NCBI RefSeq assembly: GCF_004920405.1
Contig: NZ_RFLV01000003.1
Coordinates: forward strand, 248,001 to 312,000
Reading direction: 5' to 3'
Source of the DNA: Pseudomonas leptonychotis
Lineage (GTDB): Bacteria > Pseudomonadota > Gammaproteobacteria > Pseudomonadales > Pseudomonadaceae
Length of the DNA: 64,000 nucleotides
The notes under the pieces are model-generated. The model saw only the letters and a list, made by a program, of their open reading frames with translations, did no database searches and was not told the origin of the DNA. A program made the position numbers and the translations under genes. Below are positions 37,400 through 47,565 of the stretch, in pieces (the first letter of the stretch is position 1; each line of letters opens with the position of its first letter).

Positions 37400-38037
37400 G
37401 ACGCATTTGTCCCTTGGCGAGCTTTGGCGACGGTCTCAGTCCAGTTGTCGATGACCTTATCCAGGTCATTGCGATTGTCCTGCATGGCCTGGGAGAACTG
37501 ATCGCGGAACAATTTGCCAACGTTGATGCCATTGATCACCACGTTGCGCATCTTCCAGGTGCCGTCCTGACTGACCATGGTGTAGGACAGCGGGTAAACC
37601 GCGCCATTACCGTCCTCGATTTCCATGTTAACTGAGGTGCGCTGCGGGCCCTGCCGACCATTTACCGGCAATACGCGAATGTCCTGATTGTTGTATTCGA
37701 GCAAGGCGTTGCCGTAGAACTGCATCAGGCTGCGTTTAAAGTTCTCCTGAAAGCGCTGCATTTGCTCGGGAGAGGCCTGGCGCGAGTAACGCACGGTCAT
37801 CACGCCACGGGAAATACCGTCTACATCCACTACCGGCCCCAAAATGCCATTCAGGGCGTTGTAAAACGCGCCAGGGTCAGTGCGATATAGCTCTTTATTC
37901 GCTTTGAGATCTGCCAGTAACGTGGTGGTGGTCTGTTGCACCACCTCATGAGCAGCGGGGGCTGCCAGCAGCGAGAAAGACATGGCCGCCAGACAGATAA
38001 AAAGACCACTACGCAGTGTGTTGAGCATATTCAGCAC
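37396..38037 (-). CDS. mlaC: MlaC periplasmic phospholipid carrier
   Basis: A 213-aa periplasmic protein of the Ttg2D/Tgt2-MlaC family that shuttles phospholipids between MlaA at the outer membrane and MlaFEDB. The signal peptide ends SLLAAPA. The YSRQASPEQMQRFQENFKRSLMQ and the KMRNVVINGINVGKLFRDQF blocks are characteristic. It begins 5 bp after mlaD. Confidence 0.92.
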   Translation of the reverse strand: MLNMLNTLRSGLFICLAAMSFSLLAAPAAHEVVQQTTTTLLADLKANKELYRTDPGAFYNALNGILGPVVDVDGISRGVMTVRYSRQASPEQMQRFQENFKRSLMQFYGNALLEYNNQDIRVLPVNGRQGPQRTSVNMEIEDGNGAVYPLSYTMVSQDGTWKMRNVVINGINVGKLFRDQFSQAMQDNRNDLDKVIDNWTETVAKARQGTNAS

Positions 38038-38042
38038 CTCTA

Positions 38043-38513
38043 TTAATTAGCCTGGTCTTTGTTGACCGAGTTGAGCAAAAACTTGCCAATCAGGTCTTCC
38101 AGTACCAATGACGACTGCGTGTCGTGAATGGTGCCACCATCGCTCAGCACCTCTTCTTCACCACCTACGCTAATCCCAATGTATTTTTCGCCCAGCAGGC
38201 CCGCCGTTAAAATCGAGGCGGTGGAGTCTGCCGGCAGGTTATCCACGGCATCATCCAACAGCATGGTGACGCGCCCCATATAACTGTTGCGGTCCAAATC
38301 AATCGCGGTGACCTTGCCGATTGTGACACCGGCCATGGTCACTTTCGATCTGACCGTCAAACCGGCAATATTCTCAAAGTGCGCATACACCTTATAAGTA
38401 TTATCACTGTTACCAACTGTCAGGCCGCTGACGCGCAAGGCCAACAGCAGCAAGGCCAACAACCCGGCCAACAGGAACAAGCCGACACCAATTTCCAGCG
38501 TGCGGTTCTGCAT
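38043..38513 (-). CDS. mlaD: MlaD, MCE-domain subunit
   Basis: A 156-aa inner-membrane-anchored MCE protein that forms a hexameric lipid-binding ring. One N-terminal helix (EIGVGLFLLAGLLALLLLAL) precedes the MCE domain, with GLTVRSKVTMAGVTIGKVTAI and GLLGEKYIGISVGG. The start overlaps the mlaE stop by TGATG, so translation is coupled. Confidence 0.93.
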   Translation of the reverse strand: MQNRTLEIGVGLFLLAGLLALLLLALRVSGLTVGNSDNTYKVYAHFENIAGLTVRSKVTMAGVTIGKVTAIDLDRNSYMGRVTMLLDDAVDNLPADSTASILTAGLLGEKYIGISVGGEEEVLSDGGTIHDTQSSLVLEDLIGKFLLNSVNKDQAN

Positions 38514-39310
38514 CAGAAATCTCCAAACATCAAAGCGGTCAGAATAAAGTCCAGCCCCAATACGGCGAGCGAGGCGTACACCACTGTTTTGGTGGTGGCA
38601 CGACTAATCCCTTCCGACGTTGGCTCACAGTCATAGCCTTGGAACACGGCGATCCAGGTCACGACAAACGCAAAAACCACACTCTTGATTACGCCATTGA
38701 GCACGTCTTCACGAAACGAAACACTGCTTTGCATATTGGCCCAGAACGAGCCTTCGTATACCCCCAGCCAGTCAATGGCGACCATCGCGCCACCCCAGAT
38801 ACCGACCACACTGAAGATCATCGCCAGCAACGGCATCGAGATAAAACCGGCCCACAAACGCGGGGCAACAATGTATTTGAGCGGGTCGACGCCAATCATC
38901 CCTAGGCTCGACAGCTGCTCGGTGGATTTCATGTTGCCGATTTCCGCCGTCAACGCAGAGCCAGCGCGCCCAGCAAACAGCAAAGCCGTAACCACCGGCC
39001 CCAGCTCACGCAACAGGGTTAGGGCGACCATCTGCCCCACAGCCTGTTCCGAGCCATATTGCGCCAGAATGCTGAAGCCCTGCAGCGACAGCACCATACC
39101 GATAAAGATGCCGGATACGACGATGATGGCCAGAGACATCACCCCGACCGAATACAGCTGCTTAACCAGCAATTGAAAGCTATTACCCGTTGAGCCGCGA
39201 CCAAATAAGGCGCGCAGCAAAAACAGACCGGAACGCCCCAGCGTGGCTACCACATCAATACCGGCACGACCGAACAGGCGCACCCGTTCGAGCACAGATG
39301 TTTTGCGCAT
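38513..39310 (-). CDS. mlaE: MlaE permease
   Basis: A 265-aa inner-membrane permease of the MlaE family with about five to six membrane helices. [20 protein letters not shown] and LREGLPVVT-type coupling helix ([24 protein letters not shown] as a longer block) identify it. It is the transmembrane core of the MlaFEDB ABC system. Its start overlaps the mlaF stop (TGATG). Confidence 0.94.
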   Translation of the reverse strand: MRKTSVLERVRLFGRAGIDVVATLGRSGLFLLRALFGRGSTGNSFQLLVKQLYSVGVMSLAIIVVSGIFIGMVLSLQGFSILAQYGSEQAVGQMVALTLLRELGPVVTALLFAGRAGSALTAEIGNMKSTEQLSSLGMIGVDPLKYIVAPRLWAGFISMPLLAMIFSVVGIWGGAMVAIDWLGVYEGSFWANMQSSVSFREDVLNGVIKSVVFAFVVTWIAVFQGYDCEPTSEGISRATTKTVVYASLAVLGLDFILTALMFGDF

Positions 39311-40119
39311 CAGCGCTCCCCCAGCAAATCGTCGCGGTAATTAGCCGCAGGAAAGTGAAACGGTACCGGGCCATCAGGAATGCCCTGCATAAATTGCTTC
39401 ACCCGGGGGTCGTCTGAAGCCATCAGTTCAGCCGGCGTACCATGCCCCAATACTTGGGTATCACCGACTATATAGATGTAGTCGGCGATACTCGCGGTTT
39501 CTGCCAGGTCATGGGACACCACGATGCTGGTGATCCCCAACGCATCGCTTAGCAGACGGATCAGGCGCACCAGAACGCCCATGGCAATCGGGTCCTGGCC
39601 AACAAACGGCTCGTCATACATGAGTATTTGCGGATCCAAGGCAATCGCTCGCGCCAGCGCCACGCGCCGTTTCATGCCTCCGGACAACTCATCGGGCATC
39701 AGCTCGAGCGCACCGCGTAAGCCCACGGCCTGTAATTTCATCAGCACGATGTCGCGAATCATTTCTTCCGGCAGTTGGGTATGCACCCGCAGCGGAAAGG
39801 CGACGTTCTCGAACACATCCAGGTCGGTAAACAGCGCGCCGCTTTGGAACAGCACACCCATCTGTTTGCGCATATCAAACAGTTCACTGCGTGACAGCGT
39901 CGGTAAATTCAAACCATTGACCCAGACTTCACCCTGACTCGGCTTAAGCTCGGCCGCAATTAAACGCAGCAATGTGGTTTTGCCACAGCCAGACGGGCCC
40001 ATGATGCCGGTGACTTTGCCACGGGGAATCTGGATATCGATGTTTTTGAAAATATCCCGCTCACCGCGCTTAAAGCTCACACCTTTAAGCTCGACTGCAT
40101 ACGGGTTCTCGGCGCTCAT
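39310..40119 (-). CDS. mlaF: MlaF ATP-binding subunit
   Basis: A 269-aa ABC ATPase powering phospholipid transport. Walker A is GPSGCGKTT near residue 41-49, the signature is LSGGMKRR near residue 147, and Walker B is ILMYDEP with the switch His in VVSHDL. I chose the ATG at 40119 with AGGAG 7 bp upstream; longer readings run through the promoter region. It is first of mlaFEDCB, with a sigma-70-like promoter at 40210-40238. Confidence 0.95.
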   Translation of the reverse strand: MSAENPYAVELKGVSFKRGERDIFKNIDIQIPRGKVTGIMGPSGCGKTTLLRLIAAELKPSQGEVWVNGLNLPTLSRSELFDMRKQMGVLFQSGALFTDLDVFENVAFPLRVHTQLPEEMIRDIVLMKLQAVGLRGALELMPDELSGGMKRRVALARAIALDPQILMYDEPFVGQDPIAMGVLVRLIRLLSDALGITSIVVSHDLAETASIADYIYIVGDTQVLGHGTPAELMASDDPRVKQFMQGIPDGPVPFHFPAANYRDDLLGER

Positions 40120-40209
40120 CTGGACTCCTTGCTCAACGCTTGCCTGACTGACGCACGGCCCAGAACAAAGGGCACCACTGGTCGTCGAACGTACCGAAAA
40201 TGGGCGCGA

Positions 40210-40238
40210 ACTATACCATCGAGGCACCACGCACCCAA
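40210..40238 (-). promoter_or_regulatory. sigma-70-like promoter of the mla operon
   Basis: On the minus strand TTGGGT (40238-40233) and TATAGT (40215-40210) are 17 bp apart, 91 bp before the mlaF start. The -35 box is imperfect, so this is a prediction. Confidence 0.45.
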
Positions 40239-40365
40239 GATTGAACTTGTTGCCGAAGATAAGTGCCGCACAAATCCAGTAGCCAACTCGCAACTGGAAA
40301 CACTGGGCAGGCGCACCTTTACCGTTATAATCGGCAGCTTTTAGCCAGTACGCCGCCGAGAAGTC

Positions 40366-41340
40366 ATGAGCCAATCAACCGACCTGATCCAGTCAGCGCA
40401 GCGCACCATTCGCTTAGAACTCGAGGCGATCCAAGATCTGCTGCAGCGTATCAACGGTGACTTTGTGCGTGCCTGCGAGCTGATTCTCGCCAGCAAAGGT
40501 CGCGTAGTAGTGGTTGGCATGGGTAAATCCGGGCATGTGGGCAACAAGATTGCCGCTACCCTGGCCAGCACCGGCACCACCTCCTTTTTCGTCCACCCTG
40601 CCGAGGCAAGCCACGGCGATATGGGCATGATCACCCGCGACGACGTGGTCCTGGCCCTGTCCAACTCCGGCTCAACAGCGGAAATTGTCACCTTGCTGCC
40701 GCTGATTAAACGCCTGGGCATCACCCTAATCAGCATGACCGGCAACCCTGAATCGCCACTGGCCAAGGCCGCCGAGGTCAACCTCGATGCTCGCGTCTCC
40801 CAAGAAGCCTGTCCACTGAACCTGGCTCCAACTTCCTCCACCACAGTTTCTCTGGTGTTGGGCGATGCCTTGGCCATCGCACTACTAGAAGCCCGCGGGT
40901 TTACCGCCGAAGATTTCGCCTTCTCGCACCCAGGTGGCGCGCTGGGCCGTCGCCTGTTGCTTAAAGTGGAAAACGTCATGCACGCAGGCGCCAATCTGCC
41001 ACGCGTTAACCGTGGCACTTCATTGCGCGACGCACTGCTAGAAATGACCCAGAAAGGCCTGGGCATGACCGTGGTCACCGAGAACGATGGCCGTTTGGCC
41101 GGAATCTTCACCGATGGCGACCTGCGCCGCACCCTGGACCATAACATCGACGTACGCCAAACCATTATTGATGACGTAATGACCGCCAACGGCAAGACCG
41201 CACGCGCGGAAATGCTTGCGGCAGAGGCCCTGAAAATCATGGAAGACCACAAAATCAGCTCACTGGTGGTGATCGACGATAATCACCAGCCGATCGGCGC
41301 GTTAAACATGCACGACCTGCTGCGCGCAGGAGTAATGTGA
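40366..41340 (+). CDS. kdsD: D-arabinose-5-phosphate isomerase KdsD
   Basis: A 324-aa KpsF/GutQ-family isomerase converting ribulose 5-phosphate to arabinose 5-phosphate for Kdo synthesis. The N-terminal SIS domain has GRVVVVGMGKSGHVGNKIAAT and HGDMGMI; ALSNSGSTAEI binds the sugar phosphate. Two CBS domains follow (residues about 205-324). A TATAAT box lies at 40326-40331. It overlaps kdsC by one base (TGATG) and starts the kdsD-kdsC-lptCAB run, divergent from mlaF. Confidence 0.95.
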   Translation: MSQSTDLIQSAQRTIRLELEAIQDLLQRINGDFVRACELILASKGRVVVVGMGKSGHVGNKIAATLASTGTTSFFVHPAEASHGDMGMITRDDVVLALSNSGSTAEIVTLLPLIKRLGITLISMTGNPESPLAKAAEVNLDARVSQEACPLNLAPTSSTTVSLVLGDALAIALLEARGFTAEDFAFSHPGGALGRRLLLKVENVMHAGANLPRVNRGTSLRDALLEMTQKGLGMTVVTENDGRLAGIFTDGDLRRTLDHNIDVRQTIIDDVMTANGKTARAEMLAAEALKIMEDHKISSLVVIDDNHQPIGALNMHDLLRAGVM

Positions 41341-41879
41341 TGACCACTAACGCAACCACCGCGGATCTGCAACAACGCGCCCAATCGGTAAAACTGGCGA
41401 TCTTCGACGTCGACGGTGTACTGACCGACGGCAAGCTTTACTTTCTCGTCGACGGTAGCGAATTCAAGACGTTCAATACCCTCGACGGCCACGGCATCAA
41501 GATGCTGATCAACTCCGGCGTGCGTACCGCCATCATCAGCGGCCGCAAAACACCTGTGGTTGAGCGGCGCGCGCAGAACCTGGGGATCCAGCACCTGTAC
41601 CAAGGCCGCGAAGACAAACTGGTGGTACTCGATGAACTGCTCGGCGAACTGGGCCTAGACTATGCACAAGTCGCCTACCTCGGCGACGACCTACCTGATC
41701 TGCCGGTGATTCGTCGTGTAGGCCTGGGCATGGCAGTCGCCAGCGCCGACGGTTTTGTCCGACAGCATGCCCACGGCGTGACTAAGGCTCGTGGAGGCGA
41801 AGGTGCCGCACGCGAGTTCTGCGAACTAATCATGCGCGCTCAAGGCACCCTTGACGCGGCTCAAGCCGCTTATCTATAG
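41340..41879 (+). CDS. kdsC: Kdo-8-phosphate phosphatase KdsC
   Basis: A 179-aa HAD phosphatase without a cap domain, acting as a tetramer to release Kdo. The nucleophile is in LAIFDVDGVLTDGKLYF near residue 20, and TAIISGRKTPVVERRA and AYLGDDLPDLPV are motifs II and IV. I chose the ATG at 41340 that shares a base with the kdsD stop. lptC follows after 7 bp. Confidence 0.95.
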   Translation: MTTNATTADLQQRAQSVKLAIFDVDGVLTDGKLYFLVDGSEFKTFNTLDGHGIKMLINSGVRTAIISGRKTPVVERRAQNLGIQHLYQGREDKLVVLDELLGELGLDYAQVAYLGDDLPDLPVIRRVGLGMAVASADGFVRQHAHGVTKARGGEGAAREFCELIMRAQGTLDAAQAAYL

Positions 41880-41886
41880 GCCAACC

Positions 41887-42456
41887 ATGCCCCGCAAGTT
41901 ATTCAATATTGTCCTATTCGCTTGTGTTGCCCTGCTGGTGGCGGCGCTCGGCTACTGGAACCTCAACCCAGATAGCTTTGGCTCGCAATCGCACGCTGCC
42001 GAGACTGACAACGCCATCGACTTTTACGCAACCAACACCTACACCGTGCAATACCAGCCCGATGGCAAACTGCACTACGAGCTGACTGCCGACAAGGTTG
42101 AGCACATCAAGGCCAGCGACATCACTTTGATGACGGAGCCAAATATGAACCTGTTCCGCGGCACAGAGCTGCCCTGGAAAATTCGCAGTGAGCGCGGCGA
42201 AGTGTCGCCCGGCGGTACAGAAGTCGAATTGATCGAGCAGGTGCGCGTCGAGCGCACCGATGCCAAGGGCCGCCCGACCATCCTCACCACCAGCCGCCTG
42301 ACTGTATTCCCCGAGAAGGAATATGCGCAGACCCAGCAAGCCGTTAGAATCGACGCTGCCAATGGGGTGACCACGGCAAAAGGAATGAAAGCGTACATGA
42401 ATGACGGCAGGATGCTCCTGCTGTCCAACGTAAGAGGTCAGCATGAGGCTCGTTAA
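41887..42456 (+). CDS. lptC: LptC, LPS export bitopic protein
   Basis: A 189-aa inner-membrane protein of the Lpt bridge. One N-terminal helix (NIVLFACVALLVAALGYW) is followed by a periplasmic beta-jellyroll: YTVQYQPDGKLHYELTADK and EVELIEQVRVERTDAKGRP. I chose the ATG at 41887 because residues before it belong to the kdsC tail. It overlaps lptA by 14 bases. Confidence 0.93.
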   Translation: MPRKLFNIVLFACVALLVAALGYWNLNPDSFGSQSHAAETDNAIDFYATNTYTVQYQPDGKLHYELTADKVEHIKASDITLMTEPNMNLFRGTELPWKIRSERGEVSPGGTEVELIEQVRVERTDAKGRPTILTTSRLTVFPEKEYAQTQQAVRIDAANGVTTAKGMKAYMNDGRMLLLSNVRGQHEAR

Positions 42457-42985
42457 CACCCTCCCCCTACTACTCAGCCTCAGCGCCGCACTCGGAAGTG
42501 TCAGCGCCTGGGCACTGCCATCCGACCGTGAACAGCCGATCCGTATTCAGGCTGACAGCGCGGAATTGGATGACAAACAAGGCGTTGCCGTTTATCGCGG
42601 CGACGTAGTTATCACCCAGGGCACCATGAAGGTCACCGGCGATACTGTGACCATCACCCAGAACGCCCAGGGTGATGTCGAGGTATTCACCTCCGTCGGC
42701 AAGCCAGCCTACTACGAGCAACTGCCGTCAGCCGACAAGCAGATCGTCAAGGCCTACGGCCTGACCATCCAATACTTTATGGCCAACGAGCGCGTGGTAC
42801 TGATCGATCAGGCCAAGGTGATTCAAGAGGGCAACACCTTCGAAGGCGAGAAAATCGTCTACGACACCCAGCGCCAGATCGTCAACGCCGGTCGCGCCAC
42901 GGGCACCAACGTCACCGCGCCACGTCCGCGCATCGACATGGTGATCCAGCCGAAGAACAAACCAGCCGAACAGCAGGCGCAGTAA
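42443..42985 (+). CDS. lptA: LptA (LptH), periplasmic LPS transport protein
   Basis: A 180-aa periplasmic beta-jellyroll protein that forms the LPS bridge between LptC and LptD; called LptH in P. aeruginosa. The signal peptide ends [24 protein letters not shown] and [19 protein letters not shown] are the conserved early repeats. It starts inside the lptC end and is followed by lptB after 2 bp. Confidence 0.94.
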   Translation: MRLVNTLPLLLSLSAALGSVSAWALPSDREQPIRIQADSAELDDKQGVAVYRGDVVITQGTMKVTGDTVTITQNAQGDVEVFTSVGKPAYYEQLPSADKQIVKAYGLTIQYFMANERVVLIDQAKVIQEGNTFEGEKIVYDTQRQIVNAGRATGTNVTAPRPRIDMVIQPKNKPAEQQAQ

Positions 42986-42987
42986 TA

Positions 42988-43713
42988 ATGGCCACATTGA
43001 AAGCCCAACACCTGGCCAAGAGCTACAAAGGCCGTCAGGTCGTGCGCGACGTCAGCTTGAGCATCGACAGCGGGCAGATTGTCGGCCTGCTCGGCCCCAA
43101 CGGGGCAGGCAAAACCACCTGCTTCTACATGATCGTAGGCCTGGTTCAGGCCGATCAGGGTCGCGTGATGATCGATGACCTCGACGTCAGCCACCAACCC
43201 ATGCATGGCCGTGCCCGTGCGGGTATTGGCTACCTACCGCAGGAAGCCTCGATTTTCCGCAAGCTCAGCGTGGCCGACAACATCATGGCCATTCTGGAAA
43301 CCCGCAAAGACCTCGATGGCGCCGCGCGCCGCAAGGAACTTGAAGGTTTGCTGCAGGAATTCCACATCAGCCATATCCGCGACAACCTCGGCATGAGCTT
43401 GTCTGGTGGTGAGCGCCGTCGCGTGGAAATTGCTCGCGCCCTGGCGACCAACCCCAAATTCATTCTGCTCGATGAGCCCTTCGCAGGTGTCGATCCGATC
43501 TCGGTCGGCGACATCAAGCAAATCATTCACCACCTCAAAGCCAAGGGCATCGGTGTGTTGATCACCGACCACAACGTGCGCGAGACCCTGGATATTTGCG
43601 AAACGGCCTATATCGTCAGTGATGGTCAACTCATCGCCGAAGGCGATGCCGAAACCATCTTGGCCAACCAGACAGTGAAAGAAGTGTATCTGGGGCATGA
43701 GTTCAGGCTGTAA
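42988..43713 (+). CDS. lptB: LptB ATPase of the LPS exporter
   Basis: A 241-aa ABC ATPase that powers LPS extraction with LptFG (not in the window). Walker A is GPNGAGKTT near residue 37-45, the signature LSGGERRR near 139, Walker [13 protein letters not shown], and the switch His in [23 protein letters not shown] is the Q-loop typical of LptB. rpoN follows after 137 bp. Confidence 0.96.
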   Translation: MATLKAQHLAKSYKGRQVVRDVSLSIDSGQIVGLLGPNGAGKTTCFYMIVGLVQADQGRVMIDDLDVSHQPMHGRARAGIGYLPQEASIFRKLSVADNIMAILETRKDLDGAARRKELEGLLQEFHISHIRDNLGMSLSGGERRRVEIARALATNPKFILLDEPFAGVDPISVGDIKQIIHHLKAKGIGVLITDHNVRETLDICETAYIVSDGQLIAEGDAETILANQTVKEVYLGHEFRL

Positions 43714-43772
43714 CCACGGCTTTTCTTAAGCCTACTGCAGCCAAGGCTAGGCAAAACCTTTAGAGTCAGGCA

Positions 43773-43809
43773 TATAATTTGCTTCCTAGTGGCGCTTTTT
43801 AAAAGCGCC
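43773..43809 (+). promoter_or_regulatory. -10 box and leader hairpin before rpoN
   Basis: A perfect TATAAT (43773-43778) with no good -35 box precedes a GGCGCTTTT-T-AAAAGCGCC palindrome (43791-43809). If transcription starts near 43785, the rpoN mRNA begins almost with this hairpin, which may stabilise it. It could also be a terminator after lptB, but only a few U residues follow. Confidence 0.4.
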
Positions 43810-43850
43810 CTGTAGTGGCTGCGCACAGACGCCGGTAAATAAGGTCTGCA

Positions 43851-45365
43851 ATGAAACCATCGCTAGTCCTGAGAATGGGCCAGCAGCTGACGATGACACC
43901 GCAGCTGCAACAGGCCATCCGCCTGCTCCAACTGTCCACCTTGGATCTGCAACAAGAGATCCAGGAGGCCTTGGAGTCCAACCCGATGCTCGAGCGCCAG
44001 GAAGAAGGCGATGACTTCGACAATTCGGACCCCATGGCTGATGGCGCAGAAAGCGCCACACCCAGCGAACAGCCTGAAACGCCGTACCAAGAAACCAACT
44101 ACCAGGAAGCCACGCAAACCGTGGACAACCTTGAAGAAGGTGACTGGGGCGAGCGCATTCCTAACGAGCTACCCGTCGACACTGCCTGGGAAGACATCTA
44201 CCAGACCAGCGCCAGCAGTTTGCCCAGCAGCACCAATGATGACGACGAATGGGACTTCACCACTCGCACGTCTAGCGGTGAGAGCCTGCAAAGCCACCTG
44301 CTCTGGCAACTCAATCTAGCCCCAATGTCGGACAAGGATCGCCTGATTGGCGTGACCTTGATTGACTGCATCAACAGCCAGGGCTATCTCGAAGAAACTC
44401 TCGAGGAAGTGGTCGAGGCGTTCGACCCGGAGCTGGACATCGAGCTCGACGAAGTCGAAGCCGTGCTGCACCGCATTCAACAATTCGAGCCCACCGGGAT
44501 CGCCGCGCGGAACCTGGGCGAGTGCCTGCTCCTGCAACTGCGCCAGCTGCCCGCCAAAACGCTCTGGCTGAGCGAAGCACAGCGTCTGGCCAGTGACTAC
44601 CTCGACCTGCTTGGCAGCCGCGACTACAGCCAGCTAATGCGCCGCCTGAAACTCAAGGAAGACGAGCTGCGCCAGGTGATCGACCTGATTCAAAGCCTCA
44701 ACCCGCGCCCCGGCTCGCAAATCGAATCAAGCGAACCCGAATATGTAGTGCCCGATGTGATCGTGCGCAAACACAACGAACGCTGGCTGGTAGAGCTGAA
44801 CCAGGAGGCCATGCCACGCCTGCGGGTCAACGCGCAATACGCCGGTTTTGTGAAACGCGCCGACTCCAGCGCTGACAACACCTTTATGCGCAACCAGCTG
44901 CAAGAAGCGCGCTGGTTTATCAAAAGCCTGCAAAGCCGCAACGAAACCCTGATGAAAGTAGCCACGCAGATCGTCGAACATCAGCGCGGCTTTCTCGATT
45001 ACGGCGACGAAGCGATGAAGCCCTTGGTTCTGCACGATATTGCCGAAGCCGTAGGCATGCACGAGTCAACCATCTCACGGGTGACCACACAGAAATTCAT
45101 GCATACGCCGCGTGGCATTTACGAGCTGAAATACTTCTTCTCCAGCCACGTGAGCACCTCCGAGGGTGGCGAATGCTCGTCGACTGCGATCCGCGCCATC
45201 ATCAAAAAACTGGTGGCCGCGGAAAATGCGAAAAAGCCGTTGAGTGACAGTAAGATCGCTGGTTTACTGGAAGCACAAGGCATTCAAGTAGCCCGCCGCA
45301 CGGTCGCAAAGTACCGTGAATCCCTCGGAATAGCGCCTTCCAGTGAGCGTAAACGATTGATCTAA
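43851..45365 (+). CDS. rpoN: RNA polymerase sigma-54 factor RpoN
   Basis: A 504-aa sigma-54. Region I is [18 protein letters not shown] followed by a Gln/Leu-rich stretch, region II is acidic (residues about 50-120), and region III holds the core-binding part. The helix-turn-helix is near [19 protein letters not shown], and the RpoN box [14 protein letters not shown] is at the C terminus. It directs nitrogen, flagellar and other enhancer-dependent genes. hpf, ptsN, rapZ and ptsH follow, the usual order. Confidence 0.97.
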   Translation: MKPSLVLRMGQQLTMTPQLQQAIRLLQLSTLDLQQEIQEALESNPMLERQEEGDDFDNSDPMADGAESATPSEQPETPYQETNYQEATQTVDNLEEGDWGERIPNELPVDTAWEDIYQTSASSLPSSTNDDDEWDFTTRTSSGESLQSHLLWQLNLAPMSDKDRLIGVTLIDCINSQGYLEETLEEVVEAFDPELDIELDEVEAVLHRIQQFEPTGIAARNLGECLLLQLRQLPAKTLWLSEAQRLASDYLDLLGSRDYSQLMRRLKLKEDELRQVIDLIQSLNPRPGSQIESSEPEYVVPDVIVRKHNERWLVELNQEAMPRLRVNAQYAGFVKRADSSADNTFMRNQLQEARWFIKSLQSRNETLMKVATQIVEHQRGFLDYGDEAMKPLVLHDIAEAVGMHESTISRVTTQKFMHTPRGIYELKYFFSSHVSTSEGGECSSTAIRAIIKKLVAAENAKKPLSDSKIAGLLEAQGIQVARRTVAKYRESLGIAPSSERKRLI

Positions 45366-45509
45366 GGCGGCACACAGAAGGAAGATCAAAGCACTGCACA
45401 GTACACGCCCAGGCCTCGCCTTTGCTCAAAAGCAGCCATACTGCCAATAGTGATTAGCGACCGTGCCAGGCTCGTTCTGCCAGAGTCTTCCACGCCACAG
45501 TGTTCCGGC

Positions 45510-45528
45510 GGCAGGCCTCTCGCCTGCC
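45510..45528 (+). other. hairpin in the rpoN-hpf intergenic region
   Basis: GGCAGGC and GCCTGCC pair around CTCTC, 30 bp before the hpf start. It may be a weak terminator for rpoN or part of the hpf leader; the U tract is poor. Confidence 0.4.
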
Positions 45529-45558
45529 TCTTACACACGGCAACAAGGAGAAAGCGGT

Positions 45559-45867
45559 ATGCAAGTCAACATCAGTGGACATCAGCTGGATGTGACCGAC
45601 GCCCTGCGCGACTACATCGTCGAGAAACTTGGACGACTGGAGCGCCACTTCGACAAGATCACCAACGTACAGGTCATCATGGAGGTCGAAAAGCTCAAAC
45701 AGAAAATCGAAGCGACCTTACACATTGCAGGCGGCGAAGTCGTCGCCAATGCCGAGCATGAAGACATGTACGCCGCCATCGATTTACTGACTGACAAACT
45801 CGACCGACAACTCATCAAACACAAGGAAAAACAGCTCGATCGTCAACAGGGCGCTATGGCCCGCTGA
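45559..45867 (+). CDS. hpf: ribosome hibernation-promoting factor HPF
   Basis: A 102-aa short-form HPF/RaiA-family protein, which binds the small ribosomal subunit and promotes 100S ribosome dimers in stationary phase. MQVNISGHQLDVTDALRDYI and KLGRLERHFDKITNVQVIME are the conserved beta-alpha blocks, and the DMYAAIDLLTDKLDRQL helix follows. I chose the ATG at 45559 with AAGGAG 8 bp upstream; upstream in-frame residues lack family similarity. Confidence 0.95.
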   Translation: MQVNISGHQLDVTDALRDYIVEKLGRLERHFDKITNVQVIMEVEKLKQKIEATLHIAGGEVVANAEHEDMYAAIDLLTDKLDRQLIKHKEKQLDRQQGAMAR

Positions 45868-45882
45868 CGTCGTCTATCTCCT

Positions 45883-46356
45883 ATGATCCGACTTGAAACC
45901 ATCCTGACCCCCGGCCGTTCTTTAGTGAACGTGCCGGGTGGCAGCAAAAAACGTGTTCTCGAACAGATTGCCAACCTGGTGGCGCGCGAGCTGCCTGACC
46001 TGGATGGCCAAGACATTTTCGAAAGCCTAATCGCCCGCGAAAAGCTCGGCTCAACCGGTTTCGGTAATGGCATCGCCATTCCGCACTGCCGTCTGCCCGG
46101 CTGTAGCGCGCCGATCAGTGCAGTGCTGCGTCTCGACGCCGCCGTTGACTTCGACGCGATCGACGGTGCGCCAGTGGATTTGCTATTTGTCCTACTGGTG
46201 CCTGAAGCGGCCACCGATGCTCACCTGGAGTTGCTGAGACAGATCGCCAGCATGCTCGACCGCAGCGATGTGCGCGCCAGCTTGCGTCAAGCTGAAAGCA
46301 GCGAAGCGCTGTACCAGGTCGTAGTTGACGTACAAAGCCAACTCAATCGAGCTTAA
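45883..46356 (+). CDS. ptsN: nitrogen PTS enzyme IIA (PtsN)
   Basis: A 157-aa EIIA-Ntr protein, the terminal regulatory phosphoacceptor of the nitrogen phosphotransferase system. The active-site His is H68 in [28 protein letters not shown] and [14 protein letters not shown] are family blocks. It influences potassium, nitrogen and carbon responses. It lies 15 bp after hpf and 2 bp before rapZ. Confidence 0.95.
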   Translation: MIRLETILTPGRSLVNVPGGSKKRVLEQIANLVARELPDLDGQDIFESLIAREKLGSTGFGNGIAIPHCRLPGCSAPISAVLRLDAAVDFDAIDGAPVDLLFVLLVPEAATDAHLELLRQIASMLDRSDVRASLRQAESSEALYQVVVDVQSQLNRA

Positions 46357-46358
46357 GC

Positions 46359-47216
46359 ATGCGCCTGATCATCGTCAGCGGCCGCTCCGGTTCAGGCAAA
46401 AGCACCGCCCTTGATGTACTGGAGGATAACGGCTTCTACTGCATCGACAACCTGCCAGCCGGGTTACTGCCTGAGCTGGCCGAGCGGGCGCTTGTGCACA
46501 CCGAGTTGCTGCATCCACAGGTCGCCGTCTCCATCGACGCGCGCAACCTGCCGAGCCACCTCAAGCGCTTTCCCGAGTTACTCGAAGAGGTACGCGCTCG
46601 GCACATCAAGTGCGATGTGATCTACCTGGATGCTGACGAAGAAACCTTACTCAAACGTTTTTCAGAAACCCGCCGGCGTCACCCGCTGACCAACGAGAGT
46701 CGTTCGTTGGCCGAAGCCATTGCCGATGAAAGCCTGCTGCTCGGCCCAATCATCGACCTGGCTGACCTGAAGATCGACACCACCCATCTCAACCTGTACC
46801 AGCTGCGTGACAGCCTCAAGCTGCGCCTGCTCAATCAGCCTGAGCCGGGCACCGCATTCCTAATCGAGTCCTTTGGTTTTAAGCGTGGCATGCCAGTGGA
46901 TGCCGACCTGGTGTTCGATGTGCGCTGCCTGCCCAACCCTTACTGGAAACCCGATTTACGCGATTTTTCTGGGTTGGATCAACCGGTGGTCGAATACCTC
47001 TCAGCCCAGGCCGATGTTGAAGACATGTACCAGGATATCCTCGCCTACCTGACCAAGTGGCTACCCCGCTTTGCCGCGAGCAACCGCGCCTATGTCACGG
47101 TGGCCATTGGTTGCACCGGCGGCCACCATCGCTCGGTCTACCTGGCCAATCGTATTGGCGAGACGCTTAAGCCCATTCTGAAAAATGTTCAGATTCGTCA
47201 CCGCGACCTCAGTTAA
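46359..47216 (+). CDS. rapZ: RapZ, RNase adapter and P-loop protein
   Basis: A 285-aa protein of the RapZ/YvcJ family. Walker A is GRSGSGKST at residues 8-16, and [20 protein letters not shown] and [20 protein letters not shown] mark the nucleotide and C-terminal domains. In enterobacteria RapZ guides RNase E to the GlmZ small RNA to control amino sugar synthesis; the role in Pseudomonas is less clear. It is between ptsN and ptsH, as usual. Confidence 0.94.
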   Translation: MRLIIVSGRSGSGKSTALDVLEDNGFYCIDNLPAGLLPELAERALVHTELLHPQVAVSIDARNLPSHLKRFPELLEEVRARHIKCDVIYLDADEETLLKRFSETRRRHPLTNESRSLAEAIADESLLLGPIIDLADLKIDTTHLNLYQLRDSLKLRLLNQPEPGTAFLIESFGFKRGMPVDADLVFDVRCLPNPYWKPDLRDFSGLDQPVVEYLSAQADVEDMYQDILAYLTKWLPRFAASNRAYVTVAIGCTGGHHRSVYLANRIGETLKPILKNVQIRHRDLS

Positions 47217-47228
47217 GGAATTGCCGCG

Positions 47229-47501
47229 ATGCCCGCCTGCGAAATCATCATCATCAACAAGCTTGGCCTGCATGCCCGCGCTGCGGCCAAGTTTGTCGGC
47301 GTCGCCGGGCGGTTTCCTTGCCAAGTCAAAGTCGGCCGCACACCCGACAGCCTGGTCGACGGCAAGAGCATCATGGCGGTCATGATGCTCGCGGCAGGCA
47401 AGGGCACCACCGTGCACCTGCACGCCGAAGGTGAACAGGATGGCGATGCAATCGCCGCACTCTGCGAACTGATCAACAACTTCTTCGACGAAGGCGAGTA
47501 A
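47229..47501 (+). CDS. ptsH: HPr-like phosphocarrier NPr
   Basis: A 90-aa HPr-fold phosphocarrier of the nitrogen PTS, also called PtsO/NPr. The phosphorylated His is H15 in NKLGLHARAAAKFV. The GKSIMAVMMLAAGKGT segment around Ser47 matches the family. It receives phosphate from EI-Ntr (PtsP, not in window) and passes it to PtsN. It is last in the rpoN cluster, with a bidirectional terminator following. Confidence 0.93.
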   Translation: MPACEIIIINKLGLHARAAAKFVGVAGRFPCQVKVGRTPDSLVDGKSIMAVMMLAAGKGTTVHLHAEGEQDGDAIAALCELINNFFDEGE

Positions 47502-47514
47502 CACGTCACCCAAT

Positions 47515-47554
47515 AGAAAAGGGGCTGAGCGCTTAAGCGTTCAGCCCCTTTTCT
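47515..47554. terminator. bidirectional terminator between ptsH and pmbA
   Basis: AGAAAAGGGGCTGA and TCAGCCCCTTTTCT form a perfect 14-bp stem extended by an inner CGCTTAAGCG palindrome. It ends both convergent transcripts. Confidence 0.9.
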
Positions 47555-47565
47555 ATGCCTGCCAA

